This document shows, one piece after another, positions 31,381 to 41,839 of a DNA stretch of 64,000 bases. The notes beneath the pieces were generated by a model. It worked only from the letters and a program-made list of their open reading frames with translations, ran no database searches and was not told where the DNA came from. Both the position numbers and the translations under genes were made by a program. Origin of the DNA: CAVXHV01 sp963761445 (lineage in GTDB: Bacteria; Planctomycetota; Planctomycetia; Isosphaerales; Isosphaeraceae); NCBI GenBank assembly GCA_963761445.1, contig CAVXHV010000004.1, forward strand, positions 1,116,001 to 1,180,000, read 5' to 3'. The first letter of the stretch is position 1. Every line of letters starts with the position of its first letter.

Positions 31381-31600
31381 GTTCGCTCTCCGCCGCCAGT
31401 ACCATTTTAGAATGAAGCTGGATCGTATGGCCCTGCCAAGGCGGAGTCAATCCTCGAACACACGAGCGGAGTGCGGGGCTGGTCCGGAACCGTCCGCGCA
31501 CAGGGACGTTGATCGCCGATCGCGCTGCGGCTAGCATGCATTCCATTGGATTGCGCTACCCTCTCTTGTTCAAACATCCAATAGGTATTCCCATCAGCCT

Positions 31601-32287
31601 CGCAAAGGGCTTTTCCTCACCGGCCTTGCTTTTCCCACGCTGGGGATCGTGGCCGCGGCGGCGGTGTTCCTGTTCATGAAGCGGTGGAACGACCAGGCGC
31701 TCGTGCAGGAGGCAATTGGTGCGGCGTCGGGTGACATCGGGACGGTGCTCTCGAGTGGCCCGCTGCAAGCGGATCTGACTGGACCGCGTCTCGACTTTTC
31801 CGCCAGGCTCGACGGCGATGTGACCGTTGTCGCTTTCACGGTTTCGAGTCGTTCGGACAATTCGTACCGAGATGTCGTTTTAAATGGTCTGACACTTGGA
31901 AAGGTCGAGCCGCGTGAGAGATCGACGCTGCCGATCAAGATCGGGGCGCTGGGTCCGGCCGCCGAATACAAATTCGAGCTGCACTACCTCGGGGTCACCT
32001 GGCTGGGCGTCGATGTGCCAGTGGACCGCATCGACCTGGGTTGGGCCACAAAGCCGCTCGACTTTTCAGAGTCATGGGTGGTTTCGCCGAGCGCGGAAGG
32101 TTTCGGGAAAAGAAAGGGTGTCAAAATCAAGCTGAGCGACATGTCACTATCGAACACCGGTACCAGCGTCCCGGTACCTCTCGCCGAGGCTGATGCGCGA
32201 TCGCTCAAGGCCCGCCGAGACGGCGTACTCAAATCGAATCCGGCGCCGAAAGACGCGAATCCAGTGCAAACGCCTCTCAAGTCGTGA
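31601..32287 (+). CDS. Hypothetical protein with N-terminal membrane anchor
   Basis: The frame reads 'GLFLTGLAFPTLGIVAAAA' as a single membrane helix, followed by about 190 residues of beta-rich sequence with no recognised family. The annotated-style GTG at 31649 would cut the helix, so the true start is upstream, near 31601, and may be hidden by another indel. The C-terminal tail is proline- and lysine-rich. It stands alone between the divergent acs gene and the convergent minus-strand operon. I cannot assign a function. Confidence 0.5.
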   Translation, partial: RKGLFLTGLAFPTLGIVAAAAVFLFMKRWNDQALVQEAIGAASGDIGTVLSSGPLQADLTGPRLDFSARLDGDVTVVAFTVSSRSDNSYRDVVLNGLTLGKVEPRERSTLPIKIGALGPAAEYKFELHYLGVTWLGVDVPVDRIDLGWATKPLDFSESWVVSPSAEGFGKRKGVKIKLSDMSLSNTGTSVPVPLAEADARSLKARRDGVLKSNPAPKDANPVQTPLKS

Positions 32288-32524
32288 CGTCCAAAGCTCG
32301 GAGCGAGTACCGCATGTCAACGACGACTCGACGTGCGGCGCAAGGATACAGAGAATCGTACATATTGAAGCAGCAAAACTTCAGGCGACGAGCGTTGCGA
32401 TTCCCGCACCGAGCGACGGCTCTGTTCAGCGCCACCACTCGCGGGACGCTCCAGTTGTCGCGATAAGTCCGCTGAAACGCGATCAGCAAGTCCTCCGTCC
32501 CGGAATAGGCCGGCGTGCGACGCC
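32288..32524. other. Intergenic stretch without a supported gene
   Basis: About 240 bases between convergent genes. A 94-codon minus-strand frame (32277-32561) overlaps both neighbours and matches nothing I recognise, so I do not call it. Confidence 0.4.
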
Positions 32525-33274
32525 TCACATGGCCGCAAAACTCGCCTCGAGCAACAGCCACATCTCCAGGCGTTGAATTCGTCGAGCCACCCGTTCCTGG
32601 GGTGTTCCCGATTTAGCTGTGGTGCATAGCTCGATCATGGCGGACGCGTTCCACGCGCCGTTCGGTATGAGCTGCGCAGCCAGCGAGGCGAGACCCTCCG
32701 CCTCGAACAACGGTTTCGTCGCCTCGGCGAGGGGAACGAAAACCCCATGGCGGCCGACGCGCCGAAACCAGTACGCGGCGTTGGCTGCATCGGGCTCGCG
32801 GCGATGGGCAATTCCGTGCCAGTAAGCCGAGGTGCCTCGCTCCCCGCGATCGTCGGCCTGCTGCGCGGCTTCGTGGCTAGCTTCCCAGAAGTCGTGCACC
32901 TGCAAGAGCCCCGCCGCCATCGCCAGCCGCAGTGGATGAGCAACGCTGGGGAACATCCCGGCCACCGCGGGCTCGGAAAGTGCCCGGGCGAGGCGGGGAT
33001 GGCGCGGCTTCCCCTGCACGAGTGCGGGGCCGAGCGTGCCGTCGTCGCCGAGCGCCGCCGCGGCCAGCGCCGCAATCAAGTCGACGGGGGCCATGGTTCC
33101 CCCCTTGCCTGCGAGCGACTCACCGGCTTCAACCCGGGCAACAATCTCGGAGACCGGCGTCGCCGCCGGGCCCACGCAGAGCTCTCCCGCACCGCTTGAA
33201 AGGCGATCTCGAAGGGTTCCCATAGCCACGCCTTTCGCCGCCGGAAGCGACAGCACAGGACCTGTCGCCTTCAC
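32525..33274 (-). CDS. Conserved planctomycete protein of unknown function, dxr-rseP operon
   Basis: Intact, 249 residues, no signal peptide or membrane helix. A histidine-rich centre, 'HDFWEASHEAAQQADD' then 'SAYWHGIAHRREPDAAN' and 'YWFRRVGRHGVF', suggests a metal or ligand site but fits no family I know. It starts 7 bases after the rseP stop, so it is probably co-transcribed with dxr and rseP. A second in-frame ATG (MGTLRDRL) lies 18 codons downstream with a GAAAGG-like site and may be the real start. Confidence 0.65.
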   Translation of the reverse strand: MKATGPVLSLPAAKGVAMGTLRDRLSSGAGELCVGPAATPVSEIVARVEAGESLAGKGGTMAPVDLIAALAAAALGDDGTLGPALVQGKPRHPRLARALSEPAVAGMFPSVAHPLRLAMAAGLLQVHDFWEASHEAAQQADDRGERGTSAYWHGIAHRREPDAANAAYWFRRVGRHGVFVPLAEATKPLFEAEGLASLAAQLIPNGAWNASAMIELCTTAKSGTPQERVARRIQRLEMWLLLEASFAAM

Positions 33275-33281
33275 CCACTTT

Positions 33282-35347
33282 TTACAGCCAGCCTTTGAAC
33301 CACTTGTAGATATCCTGAGACGTGACGAACAGCATCAGGCAGGCCACCAGGAAGAGCCCGACCCACGAGCCGGCGATCAGGGCCGAGTCGGGCAGCGGCC
33401 GGCCGCGCACTTTTTCGGCGATCAAGAACATCAGTTGCCCTCCGTCCAGGGGCGGGATGGGCAGGAAGTTCAGCACCGCCAGGTTGATGCTCAGGATACC
33501 CAGAAAGAAGACCAGCACGGAGAGGCTGGTGCCGGCGGCGCTATATCCCATCCTGAAGATCATGATCGGCCCCCCGAGGTGCTGGATGCTGACTCGCCCG
33601 AAGATCAAGCTCCGGAACGTTGCATACACGATCATGACCGTCCGGGTCGTGCGGTGGAACCCGCTGTTCATCGCCTGGGCAAAGCCCTCGCCGGGCAGCA
33701 TTCGCCGCTGTCCCTGAAATTCGACGCCCCGGACGGGGTAGAACCAGGTCCGATCGGGCTCGGGCATGATCCGAATGGGTTTCTTGCCCCCATTCACGGT
33801 GAATTCGACATCTTGATAGTCACGGTCCTGAAGCCGGATGAACGCACCCCACCACGAGGCCGCCGGTTCTTTCGACGTGAACCACCCCGCCGGTTGCTCC
33901 TTGAAGTGGAATTCCAGCTCGGCGGTCTTCGGCTTCTCGGCGGTTTTCGGTTTCTCGCCCACCTTCGCCTTTTCGTCCTGCTTCTTGGGCTCGACCGCTC
34001 TGAGCAGAAGCTTGTCGATCACGTCTCCGGCTTTGAGGCCGGCCCGGGCCGCGGGCGAATCTGGCATGACCGCGACGATCTTGGGGTCGATCGGATAGCA
34101 GAAGCCCAGGCTGGGCACGTCGACCGGCTCGCCTTTCTGCACGAAATTCCGGTACGGGACCGTGTCATCCGGGGTCACCGTCAGGGTGAGCGTGGTCGGT
34201 GCCGCTGCCGGAGACCTTCCGCTCGACGAGAATCGCGATCGGCTTGCCGGCCTTCTCGCAGCATCGCTCGGGCAGGCGCAGCGGGTCGATGTCGCTGTCC
34301 CCATCGATCTGCTTGATGCGGTCTCCCGGCTGGAAACCGGCGATGTCCGCCGGCGAGCCCTTGCGCACGCCGCTGATCGGCTCGAGCGCAAACCGGATTC
34401 CAAAGTCGACGAAATTGGCCGGAGGCAGTGTCAAGTCGGAGGACGAAATCACGCCGCCGTGCTCGCCGTCATCGGTGAGCTTGGTGCGCTCGATGTGCAG
34501 CGTGAGCGGGCTCTTGCGGTACTTCGTGATCAGTCGATCGTACTCGAGCGGACCCGTTACCGGCTCGAGCGGCAGCTCCGGCAGGTCCTGCCGAGATGAC
34601 CACGTCGGCCTTGGTCTGCAGCTCTTTTTCAGGAATTTCTTCATAAGCCGGCGGTTTGGCCATGCCTGCGACCGGCCGAAACCCCGCGAGCTCCATGTTA
34701 TGGCTGGGCACGACGCCGATCGTGGGACGGTCAGAAGTCTCGCCGGCCGAGGGTTCCACGTTGATCTCGATCGGGTTGCTGACCCCCGGCCGCTTGACCT
34801 GGAAATGGAGCACCTGGCCCGATGAGCTCAAGACCACCGTCTCGAGTAGATCGGCGTACGCGGGGTTCTGGCGGCCGTCAATCCCCACGATCTCATCTCC
34901 CGGGCGAAGACCGGCCAGAAACGCCGGCGAGCCGGCAGTCACCCCGCCCAGAACCGGCGGCTGCTCGATGCGCGGTTTGGTGTAATAAAAGGCGAAGCAG
35001 CCATATGCGAGGATCACGTTCATGATCACGCCCGCCGAGATGATCGCCATCCGCGCGCTCACCGGCTTGTTGGGGTAGGCGCGGGGATCGGTCGATTTGC
35101 TCGCTTCGTCGTCGGGCTCTTCTCCCAGCATCTTGACGAACCCGCCCAGGGGCAGCGCCGCGATCACGTATTCGGTTTCGCCGCGCCGGAAGCCGAAGAT
35201 CGTCGGGCCGAAGCCGATCGAGAACTTCTCGACTTTGACGCCGTTCCACTTGGCCATCAAGAAATGGCCCAGCTCGTGAATGAAGATCACCAGCCCCAGG
35301 CCGAGAGCGATCTTTGCCCAGTTCATCGCCTGTATCAAGGTCTCCAA
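33282..35347 (-). CDS. rseP: Site-2 protease RseP/RIP metalloprotease (two frameshifts)
   Basis: The intramembrane zinc site 'VIFIHELGHFLMAKW' is at the N-terminus and the second metal motif 'NFLPIPPLDGGQLMFLI' near the C-terminus. At least three PDZ-like segments lie between ('GSPAFLAGLRPGDEIVGID', 'GSPADIAGFQPGDRIKQID', 'DSPAARAGLKAGDVIDKLL'). That is more than the usual two. RseP cleaves membrane-bound anti-sigma factors and signal peptides. Frame changes near 34597 and 34195 each need one base. The start ATG at 35347 overlaps the dxr stop by 13 bases, so the two are coupled. Confidence 0.93.
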
Positions 35348-36551
35348 CTCTCAACCTCCCGTCGAGCCCACATGTCAACATCCCAGAGGTAGTCGAGTGT
35401 GGGCGTCGGATCAAACGTATGGTTCTCGACCACGGCGCGGCAGGCCCGCGCGATGTCGAGGAACCTGATCTCTCCTCGCAAGAACCGGGCCACGGCCGCT
35501 TCGTTGGCGGCATTGAGTACGGCGCCGCAGCTCCCTCCACGGCGCATCACCTCGAAGCCGAGCCCCAGGCTCGGGAAAGTCTCGTAGTCCGGCGGCTCGA
35601 ATCGCAGGTTGAACGCCTGTCTCAGATCAAGCCGGGGGCAGGGGGCTGGAACGCGGTCGGGGTAAGTCAGTGCGTACTGGATGGGCAATCGCATATCGGG
35701 CGGAGAGAGCTGTGCAATCACACTTCCGTCAACAAACTCGACCATCGAATGTACCACGCTTTCCGGATGGATCACAACCTCGACCTGGTCGGGCTCGAGA
35801 TCGAACATCCAGCGGGCTTCGATCACCTCGAGCGCCTTGTTCATGAGCGTCGCCGAGTCGATCGTGATCTTCTGGCCCATGCGCCATGTCGGGTGCTTCG
35901 AGGCTTCTTCAGGCGTCACGTCCAGGAGCTGCTTGCGAGTCCGGCCCCGGAACGGGACCGCCCGAGGAGGTGAGGATCACCCGGCGCACTTCTGCCGGCG
36001 CCGCCACAATGCTTCGCCTGGAAAATCGCCGAGTGCTCACTATCCACCGGCAAGATCCGGGTGCCGCGCGACTTCGCCAGGTCCATGACCAGGGGGCCGG
36101 CGACGACCAGCGTTTCCTTGTTGGCCAGGGCCACGATCTTGCCGGCCTCGAGCGCCGCCCACGTTCCGCGCAGGCCGACCGCTCCCACGATCGCGCTCAC
36201 GACCCGATCGGTCTCGGCGTCCTGCACCATCCGGATCAGGCCGTCCAGTCCGGCGAGCACCACCACGCCGGACCCGCGCAGGGCCACCTCGAGCTCGGCC
36301 GCGGCCGATCGATCGACCGCGACGACATAGCGCGGCCGCAGCGCAGCGGCCTGCTCGGCCAGAGCCTGCCAGCGGCAGTGCGCCGAGAACCCCCAGGCCG
36401 CGAGCCGCTTGCCGCCGTCGTGCTCGATCACGTCCAGGGCGCTTCGGCCGATCGAGCCAGTCGAGCCCAGCACGACCACGTGAGTGAGACGATCACCACA
36501 CGATGAGGTTTCCTGGGCCGCGACCCGTTTTTGACCGAGCGGCTCTGCCAT
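35335..36551 (-). CDS. dxr: 1-deoxy-D-xylulose-5-phosphate reductoisomerase (two frameshifts)
   Basis: The enzyme makes MEP, the committed step of the non-mevalonate isoprenoid pathway. The NADPH loop 'LGSTGSIGRSALDVIEHD', 'LANKETLVVAG', the metal and substrate site 'PVDSEHSAIFQ', and 'IHPESVVHSMVEFVDGS' are all present. The C-terminal 'AVLNAANEAAVARFL' is also seen. Two compensating frame changes near 36010 and 35953 enclose 'EVRRVILTSSGGP'. The repaired length is about 405 residues, normal for Dxr. First gene of the dxr-rseP-unknown operon, the usual order in many bacteria. Confidence 0.95.
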
Positions 36552-36903
36552 GTTTCCGTCGACTCACTGGCCTCGTTTCGGGGAGCGAGCCGTTCGACCC
36601 CCGGGCAAGCTTGCTCCACACAGTTCTTGAGACTATAGGGATTCGCCGCCTCGCAAACAAGCGAAGGCGTTCGCCGGCGATTCCGCCGGCACGCCATTTC
36701 AGTGCGCGATTGCCCGCGCCGGACTTGCCCGGGTGGGACCGTCGTTGGATAAAATGGCTGTGCGCCGGCGGGCGAACATGTTCAATTGGAGCAGGTCGCG
36801 GCAATTGCTCCGGCGCGGCGGCGTCAATAGCGACATCGGCGTGGCCCTTGGGCGCGGATTCTTTTCCCGCGGGCTTGGGGGCTACCTTCCACTGGAGAGA
36901 CAC

Positions 36904-38200
36904 ATGCGAGTTCGTCCTTTCCGCGGGTTCCTGCTCCTTGCATCTGCGGCTGCTCTCGCCGCCTTGGTGATCACGTCCGGGTGTTCGCAGGACGAGCAAG
37001 TCACGCCCGGTGCGAGTGTCTCTCCCTATGTTCCCAACCCGAACGGGCAAGCTTCAAGCGCGAACAACTCGCTCGCCGCAGAAACCGACCTGCCGCTTCC
37101 GGACGGGCTTGTGGCACAAAAGGCCAAATCTGACGATCCGCTCGACGGTGCCTCTTCGCCGGGAAAAGGCTCGCTCGACACGAGTTTCGGCGCCAATGAC
37201 GTCGAGAAGACACTGCGCACGGCGATGCGCACTGCGCGGAATGGAGATCCGGCGAAGGCGGCCGTGCTCCTGGACCAGGTTCTCGTCGCCGAGCCCTTGA
37301 ACCGCGAGGCCTTGATGATGAGAGCGGCAATCAACTTCGAGGCGTGGCATAAAGAGAAATCGCCGGAGGCGCCGCGGCGCGGCGATCGAGAAGGCCCTTG
37401 TCGGCGCGCGAACCCTGCGCAAGGCCATCGATTCGCTCAAGTCCCAGGAGATGACCTTCTTCGAGCGCGGTCTTCTACGGCTACGCGCAATATCTGAGCG
37501 AGACGGGCCGATTCGATGATGCGATCAAATCCCTCGAAGAGTCCGCCCAGCCGGGCTTCGACCCCTACTTCCTGGTCGCCAGGGATGAAAAGATGGCGGC
37601 ACTGCGCAAGTCGCCCAATTCCTCTCCGCCCTCAAAGCACACGATGCCGCGCGGCTGGCCGCGGCCCGAGCACGCGTGAAGGATAAGCTTGCAGAACCGA
37701 TCAACGTTCCGTTTCAATTCACCCATCGCGATCTGGAGTCCAAACCCGTCTCACTTTCGGACTACAAGGGAAAGGTCGTGCTGGTCGACTTCTGGGGCAC
37801 CTGGTGCGGCCCGTGCAAGCAGACGATCCCGCATCTCATCGACCTGGATAAGAATCGCAAGAGCAAGGGCCTTCAAGTCGTCGGCCTGGACTACGAAAAA
37901 GAAATCAAGGATGAATCGAAAGCTCGCGAAGTTGTCAAAGCCTTTGCCAAGGAAGTGGGGATGACCTATCCGTGCTTGTTCACGGATGATGCGACCATTC
38001 AGCAGATCCCCGACTTCAAGGGGTTCCCCACCTTCGTGATCGTCGACCGGGCCGGAAAGGTGCGACTGATGGTCACCGAGCCCGATGAGAAGTCCCTGGA
38101 ATTGATGCGTGACGTCATCGAGGTGCTGCTCGATGAACCCGCACCCCCCGCCGAGCCGGCTAAGAAGGCGGCCGAGGAACCCAAGAAGAAAGCGGGCTGA
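36904..38200 (+). CDS. Lipoprotein with TPR region and C-terminal TlpA-like thioredoxin domain (several frameshifts)
   Basis: The N-terminus has the lipobox 'LVITSGCSQ'. The middle contains TPR-like helices ('LRTAMRTARNGDPAKAAVLL', 'YLSETGRFDDAIKSLEESA'). From 37676 a TlpA/ResA-type domain begins: 'LSDYKGKVVLVDFWGTWC' with the active site WCGPC and 'GFPTFVIVDRAGKV'. The tail is Ala/Pro/Lys-rich. Between 37370 and 37680 the frame changes about three times; each is a one-base repair and gives a single protein of about 430 residues. A GGAGAGA site precedes the ATG at 36904. Likely role: periplasmic thiol-disulfide exchange on the membrane surface. Confidence 0.8.
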
Positions 38201-38265
38201 ACCAACCGACCGCGAATCTGGCGCTGTCTCGTTGGCACAGTGCGCGCGGGGACGGAAGGAAGGAT

Positions 38266-38288
38266 CGTCAGGCTAAAGCCTGACCTAC
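38266..38288 (-). repeat. Palindromic gene-end repeat, copy 1 (GTCAGGCT type)
   Basis: GTCAGGCT and AGCCTGAC form a near-perfect hairpin. In the minus orientation the unit starts with GTAG, and that TAG is the stop codon of the acetyltransferase gene (38285-38287). Related copies are at 41644, 62315 and 62346. Confidence 0.75.
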
Positions 38289-39314
38289 TCGGTTCCACGC
38301 TCCGAGACGGCGACCCCGGGCAATACCTTCAGATGCACGGCACGTCGTTCAAACGCCGTGAAACCGGCGGAATCGTACAGGCATCGCGCGGGCGTGTTGC
38401 GAACGTCGACGGCGAGCTCGAGCCAGGGCACGTGGGCCCGCGCGAGCTCAACGCGCGTGTTCCACCACGGCACGCCCCAGCCCGCGGCCGCGCAGCTCGC
38501 GGGGTCAAACCGAGGTAAAGCACTTCCCAGACGTTACGGCCGGGAATCTCGGCAAGCAGGAGCACCGCCGCTGCGCCGGGATCATCGGGAATTTGCCCCA
38601 GCCTCCACCGATGCGGGGCGAAGCAGCCCACGGCCTTGTATCCTTCGAGGATCTCGTCGAGCGAGCGGGCCCCTTCGAGTTCCGGCATGTCCAGGCTGCC
38701 GGTGTACGTTGCCTGTAGCGTTCTCCGAAACTCGGGCTCGGGAACCTCGTCGAATGAGTGCCAGGTAAATGGGCTTTGAGCAGTGGAAGCCGCACGGGCG
38801 GAATCCGCCGCCGCTGCTCGTCCGGCACGGTTTTCCCGACTCGATGGCATCGGGCTCAAGTCGAGTGGGGTTGAGGTCGATCGTTCGAGATAGAGCATCT
38901 CGGTGATCCGTGGTAACCCTCCCTTATCAAGGTCCGCGCTCGCCTGTGGTCCGGCCGATTCGTCGACGACCGCTTGCACGAGCTTGAACCCTCGCGCCGC
39001 GAAATCCGTGATGACCGTCTGGATCATCTGGGTCGCGAGATTCTCGGGACGCCAGATGCGACGAATCTCAGGCGCCAGACCGCCGCGACTTTGCCCACGA
39101 GCTGCTGTGACAGCATCGCGCCGGCGATCCGGCCCGTCCGCGTCGTCGCGATCCACAACCCGGAAAGATCCGTCTCGCCACGCTCGTGTTCGGCGAGCAT
39201 CTGCACGATCAGCCGCTCTCGCAACGCGGAGGGCACCTTGCGGTAGACCAGCTCGAGCGCTTGTCCCTTTGCGTGCTCGGGACACTTCATCACGCCCGGA
39301 GTGACCAGTCCCAT
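38285..39314 (-). CDS. GNAT-family acetyltransferase, probably two fused GNAT domains (two frameshifts)
   Basis: The N-terminal part has 'LSGLWIATTRTGRIAGAML' and, after a frame change near 39060, 'QTVITDFAARGFKLVQAVV', a typical GNAT strand-helix pattern. The C-terminal part has 'RNVWEVLYLGLTP' and, after a second change near 38480, 'WLELAVDVRNTPARCLYDSAGF', which is the conserved acetyl-CoA-binding end of GNAT proteins. Two such halves recall MshD-like tandem enzymes, but the substrate is unknown. The stop codon lies within a palindromic repeat. Confidence 0.7.
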
Positions 39315-39377
39315 CAGATCGATCTCTTTCGCCGGTTGCGCCCCTGGATGGCTCTCGGCGCTTCGCGCCTGCCTTCG

Positions 39378-40067
39378 CTACGGAACTTTCCTCAAGCTCA
39401 CGGTCAGCGGCTTCGATTGGATCGAATCATAGCAGAAGGGAAGGCCGCGAAGCCCTTCGCCAAACCAATCCTGAGACGCTCGCATCGCCGCCGCCTCAAC
39501 CGAATATCCCCAACTGACAGTGACTTGCTTGCATCCGTCGAACACGGTGAACTTCGAGACCTCTTCGGAATAGGTATCATTCGTGACGCAGCCAAGCGCA
39601 CCGTTGGGAAGACTCTTTGTCATTCTCACGCTGGTCACGTTAGACGTCTGTACGCGATCCGTCAGCACAATATCGTTGGAGATCGATTGCCCCGGCTTGA
39701 GAATGAGGAACCGGTCCCGCGATTCGGCCGGTGCTGGCGTATTCCTGAAGAACAAGTGCTCTCTCACGAGCGGCATGCGCTTGTCATCGACGACCAACCA
39801 GCCGACATGGGCTGCAAACTCTCGATCCCAGGCCACCGGTCTCGCAGAGATGTTCTTGACGGTCGCGCGCACAACAATCCGATCTTGCTTCTGCTCGCCG
39901 ACGGCTGAAAGCCCTAGCTCGAGCACGGCGTTTCGTTTGGGCGGTACGGACGCGGCCGCAATCGCCCGCTTTACCGAATCTGGCAGCCGTACTTCCGGGT
40001 CGTCGACCCCGCAGGCGTTGAGCACGAAACAAACCGTAAGCGCAGAAAACGGTACCACTCTTCGCAT
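39378..40067 (-). CDS. Lipoprotein of unknown function, paralogue of the gene at 41840
   Basis: Intact, 229 residues, with lipobox 'CFVLNACG'. The core 'ATVKNISARPVAWDREFAAH' and 'RFLILKPGQSISNDIVL' is shared with the protein at 41840-42469 ('SSRPLAWDREFGVHMGW', 'RFVILKPGQSIAKEFEL'). The fold looks like an immunoglobulin-like beta sandwich of the kind that follows 'NIS..P...DR' motifs. The C-terminal 'ASQDWFGEGLRGLPF' also matches. No function known. The two copies flank the TolC-like gene. Confidence 0.7.
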   Translation of the reverse strand: MRRVVPFSALTVCFVLNACGVDDPEVRLPDSVKRAIAAASVPPKRNAVLELGLSAVGEQKQDRIVVRATVKNISARPVAWDREFAAHVGWLVVDDKRMPLVREHLFFRNTPAPAESRDRFLILKPGQSISNDIVLTDRVQTSNVTSVRMTKSLPNGALGCVTNDTYSEEVSKFTVFDGCKQVTVSWGYSVEAAAMRASQDWFGEGLRGLPFCYDSIQSKPLTVSLRKVP

Positions 40068-40310
40068 GCCGTCACCTCATGGATAGATGGCGACTCAGTA
40101 TACCGCGCCATCTTGCCGGCAACCTCGGCGAGTAGCCCTGGTTTCACCAGAACTTGATCGGCACAAATGATCAGTTGTAAAACGAATCGGGCCACGATCG
40201 TCGCCTGAGTTTCGACGTCCGCGTTCGGGAATCTCGCCTGGTGAGCCGTCCTTAGTTCTAACGGAGCGCACGGACGCAACAAAGGTCTCGACACGGACGG
40301 AGAGTCAGCC

Positions 40311-41647
40311 ATGCAAACGGCTTGGAGCATTTTGGCCCTGGCCTTGTTCCTCACCAACGGCTCGCCCCAAGATCAACCAGAGCCCGCAAGTTCCCGGCTC
40401 AAGCTCACATGCGAGATCGACGGCCCATGCCCGGTGCCCGAATCCAAGACCACGGTGGAAACTCCCGAGCCGGACACATGCTCGAAGCCCACTGCAGAGG
40501 TCGTCGATTGTCGTGAGCCCTGGCAATTGAGTCTTGGCGAGGCCATTCGTATCACCCTGGAGAACGCGGACTTCATTCGCGTCGTCAGTGACGAGAATGA
40601 CGACTGCCTGTGCGTATGCCCCATGACGGGCTGCTTGGATGCGGAAAACACCCCCATCGAGGTCGCGTGTGACGCCGCCGCCGATGGCGCCTGCATGGAG
40701 TTCAAATCCGACACCACGGCTCTTGTCCGTTCCGTCGAGCAGCAGTACTGGAACCTGTACGTGGCGCGGGTTCATCTCGGCTGTGCCGAGCCGCGGCCCA
40801 GATCGCCGAGGGCGTCATCGGCACGAAGCTGTTCGACTTGATGTCCCACGCGTCTCGGTCCGAGCTCTCCGATGCCGCCGACCGCCTCGAGGAGCTCAGC
40901 GCCGACGTGGCCCGTGGAGTCTCGTCAGTCGCCGACGCCGAGCTGCAGTTGAGGGCTGTCATGGGCCTCCCGTCTTCAGAGACACGCCAAATCGCAACGG
41001 TGAGCGAGCCAACCACGGCCTGGATCGTGCAGGGCGCCAAGACGGCCGTGAAGAAGGCGATTCGCGCGAAGCGAAAGGCGAAAGAGACCGACCAGGACCG
41101 TGTGACCATCGAAGGAGCGACCGATTCAATTCCGGAATTGGTCCGCGCCGTCAGCACCGATTACAAGAGCTACGAGAAGGCGAGGAAGCTGGCGAAGGCC
41201 GACGCCAAACGGCTCGCTCACGAGAGCCGCTTGTTCGAGAAAGGCCGCAGCACGGCCGGCCGTTTCCTTGACTGCGTCCGCCAGCATGCGGCTTCTGTGA
41301 CGAGAGAAGCGGGGTGCCTGGCGGCCTACAACATCACCCTCGCCGCCCTCGGCGAGGCATCCGGAACACTCCTGGTCATGCGGGACATCGTCATCGCGGA
41401 CGAGCCCGATCGGACCGTCGCGTCGCACGCCGTCGGCGTGAAGAAAGACGACCAGGCGAGAACAACCTCGTTCGAGAACGCGAAGCCCGCCGCGAGCGAG
41501 GTGCCCGCGATCCCGGTGCTACCTGAGCTAGAGCCAGAATCCACGGATCAACCGCCCAGCACCAAGGCCCCGGATGACGACGACAAGAAAGTCATCTTCA
41601 AGTTCTCGCTCGGCGCATTGAAGTGCGAGGTCCGCTCGAGCGAGTAG
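40311..41647 (+). CDS. Shortened TolC-like outer membrane efflux protein relative (one frameshift)
   Basis: The start is a signal peptide, then 'WQLSLGEAIRITLENADFIR' and 'VRSVEQQYWNLYVARVHL', the first-repeat signature of planctomycete TolC/OEP proteins. After a one-base break near 40795 follow 'ADAELQLRAVMGLPSSETR' and later 'FEKGRSTAGRFLDCVRQHA' with 'AYNITLAALGEASGTLL', the second-repeat end. The stretch between the repeats, which normally holds the barrel strands and first helix of repeat two, is reduced to about 45 lysine-rich residues. It also has an unusual cysteine-rich insert (40600-40680). It is probably not a working channel. The stop codon lies within a palindromic repeat. Confidence 0.65.
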
Positions 41648-41671
41648 GTCAGGCTTTCAGCCTGACGTTCC
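41644..41671 (+). repeat. Palindromic gene-end repeat, copy 2 (GTCAGGCT type)
   Basis: The sequence GGTCAGGCTTTCAGCCTGAC is preceded by GTA, and its TAG (41645-41647) is the stop codon of the TolC-like gene. It has the same unit, orientation and position relative to the gene as copy 1. Confidence 0.75.
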
Positions 41672-41758
41672 ACCGGAAAAAAACCGTTGCCATCGGAACC
41701 ATTGCGGGGGCGTTCCCCCAGTTAGCTTCTTTCGCACCCGCGCGGATTCCCCTATTCT

Positions 41759-41780
41759 GTAGGGTCCGGCATTGCGGACC
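41759..41780. repeat. Palindromic intergenic repeat, copy 2 (GGTCCGC type)
   Basis: GGTCCG and CGGACC flank GCATTG. The 22 bases match 20901-20922 except at one position. The copy lies between two convergent genes. Confidence 0.7.
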
Positions 41781-41839
41781 ATCCGCTGCGGGACACCGCA
41801 CGGCGACGTGCCCGGGCATACCCACGCCTTGGATGTCCG

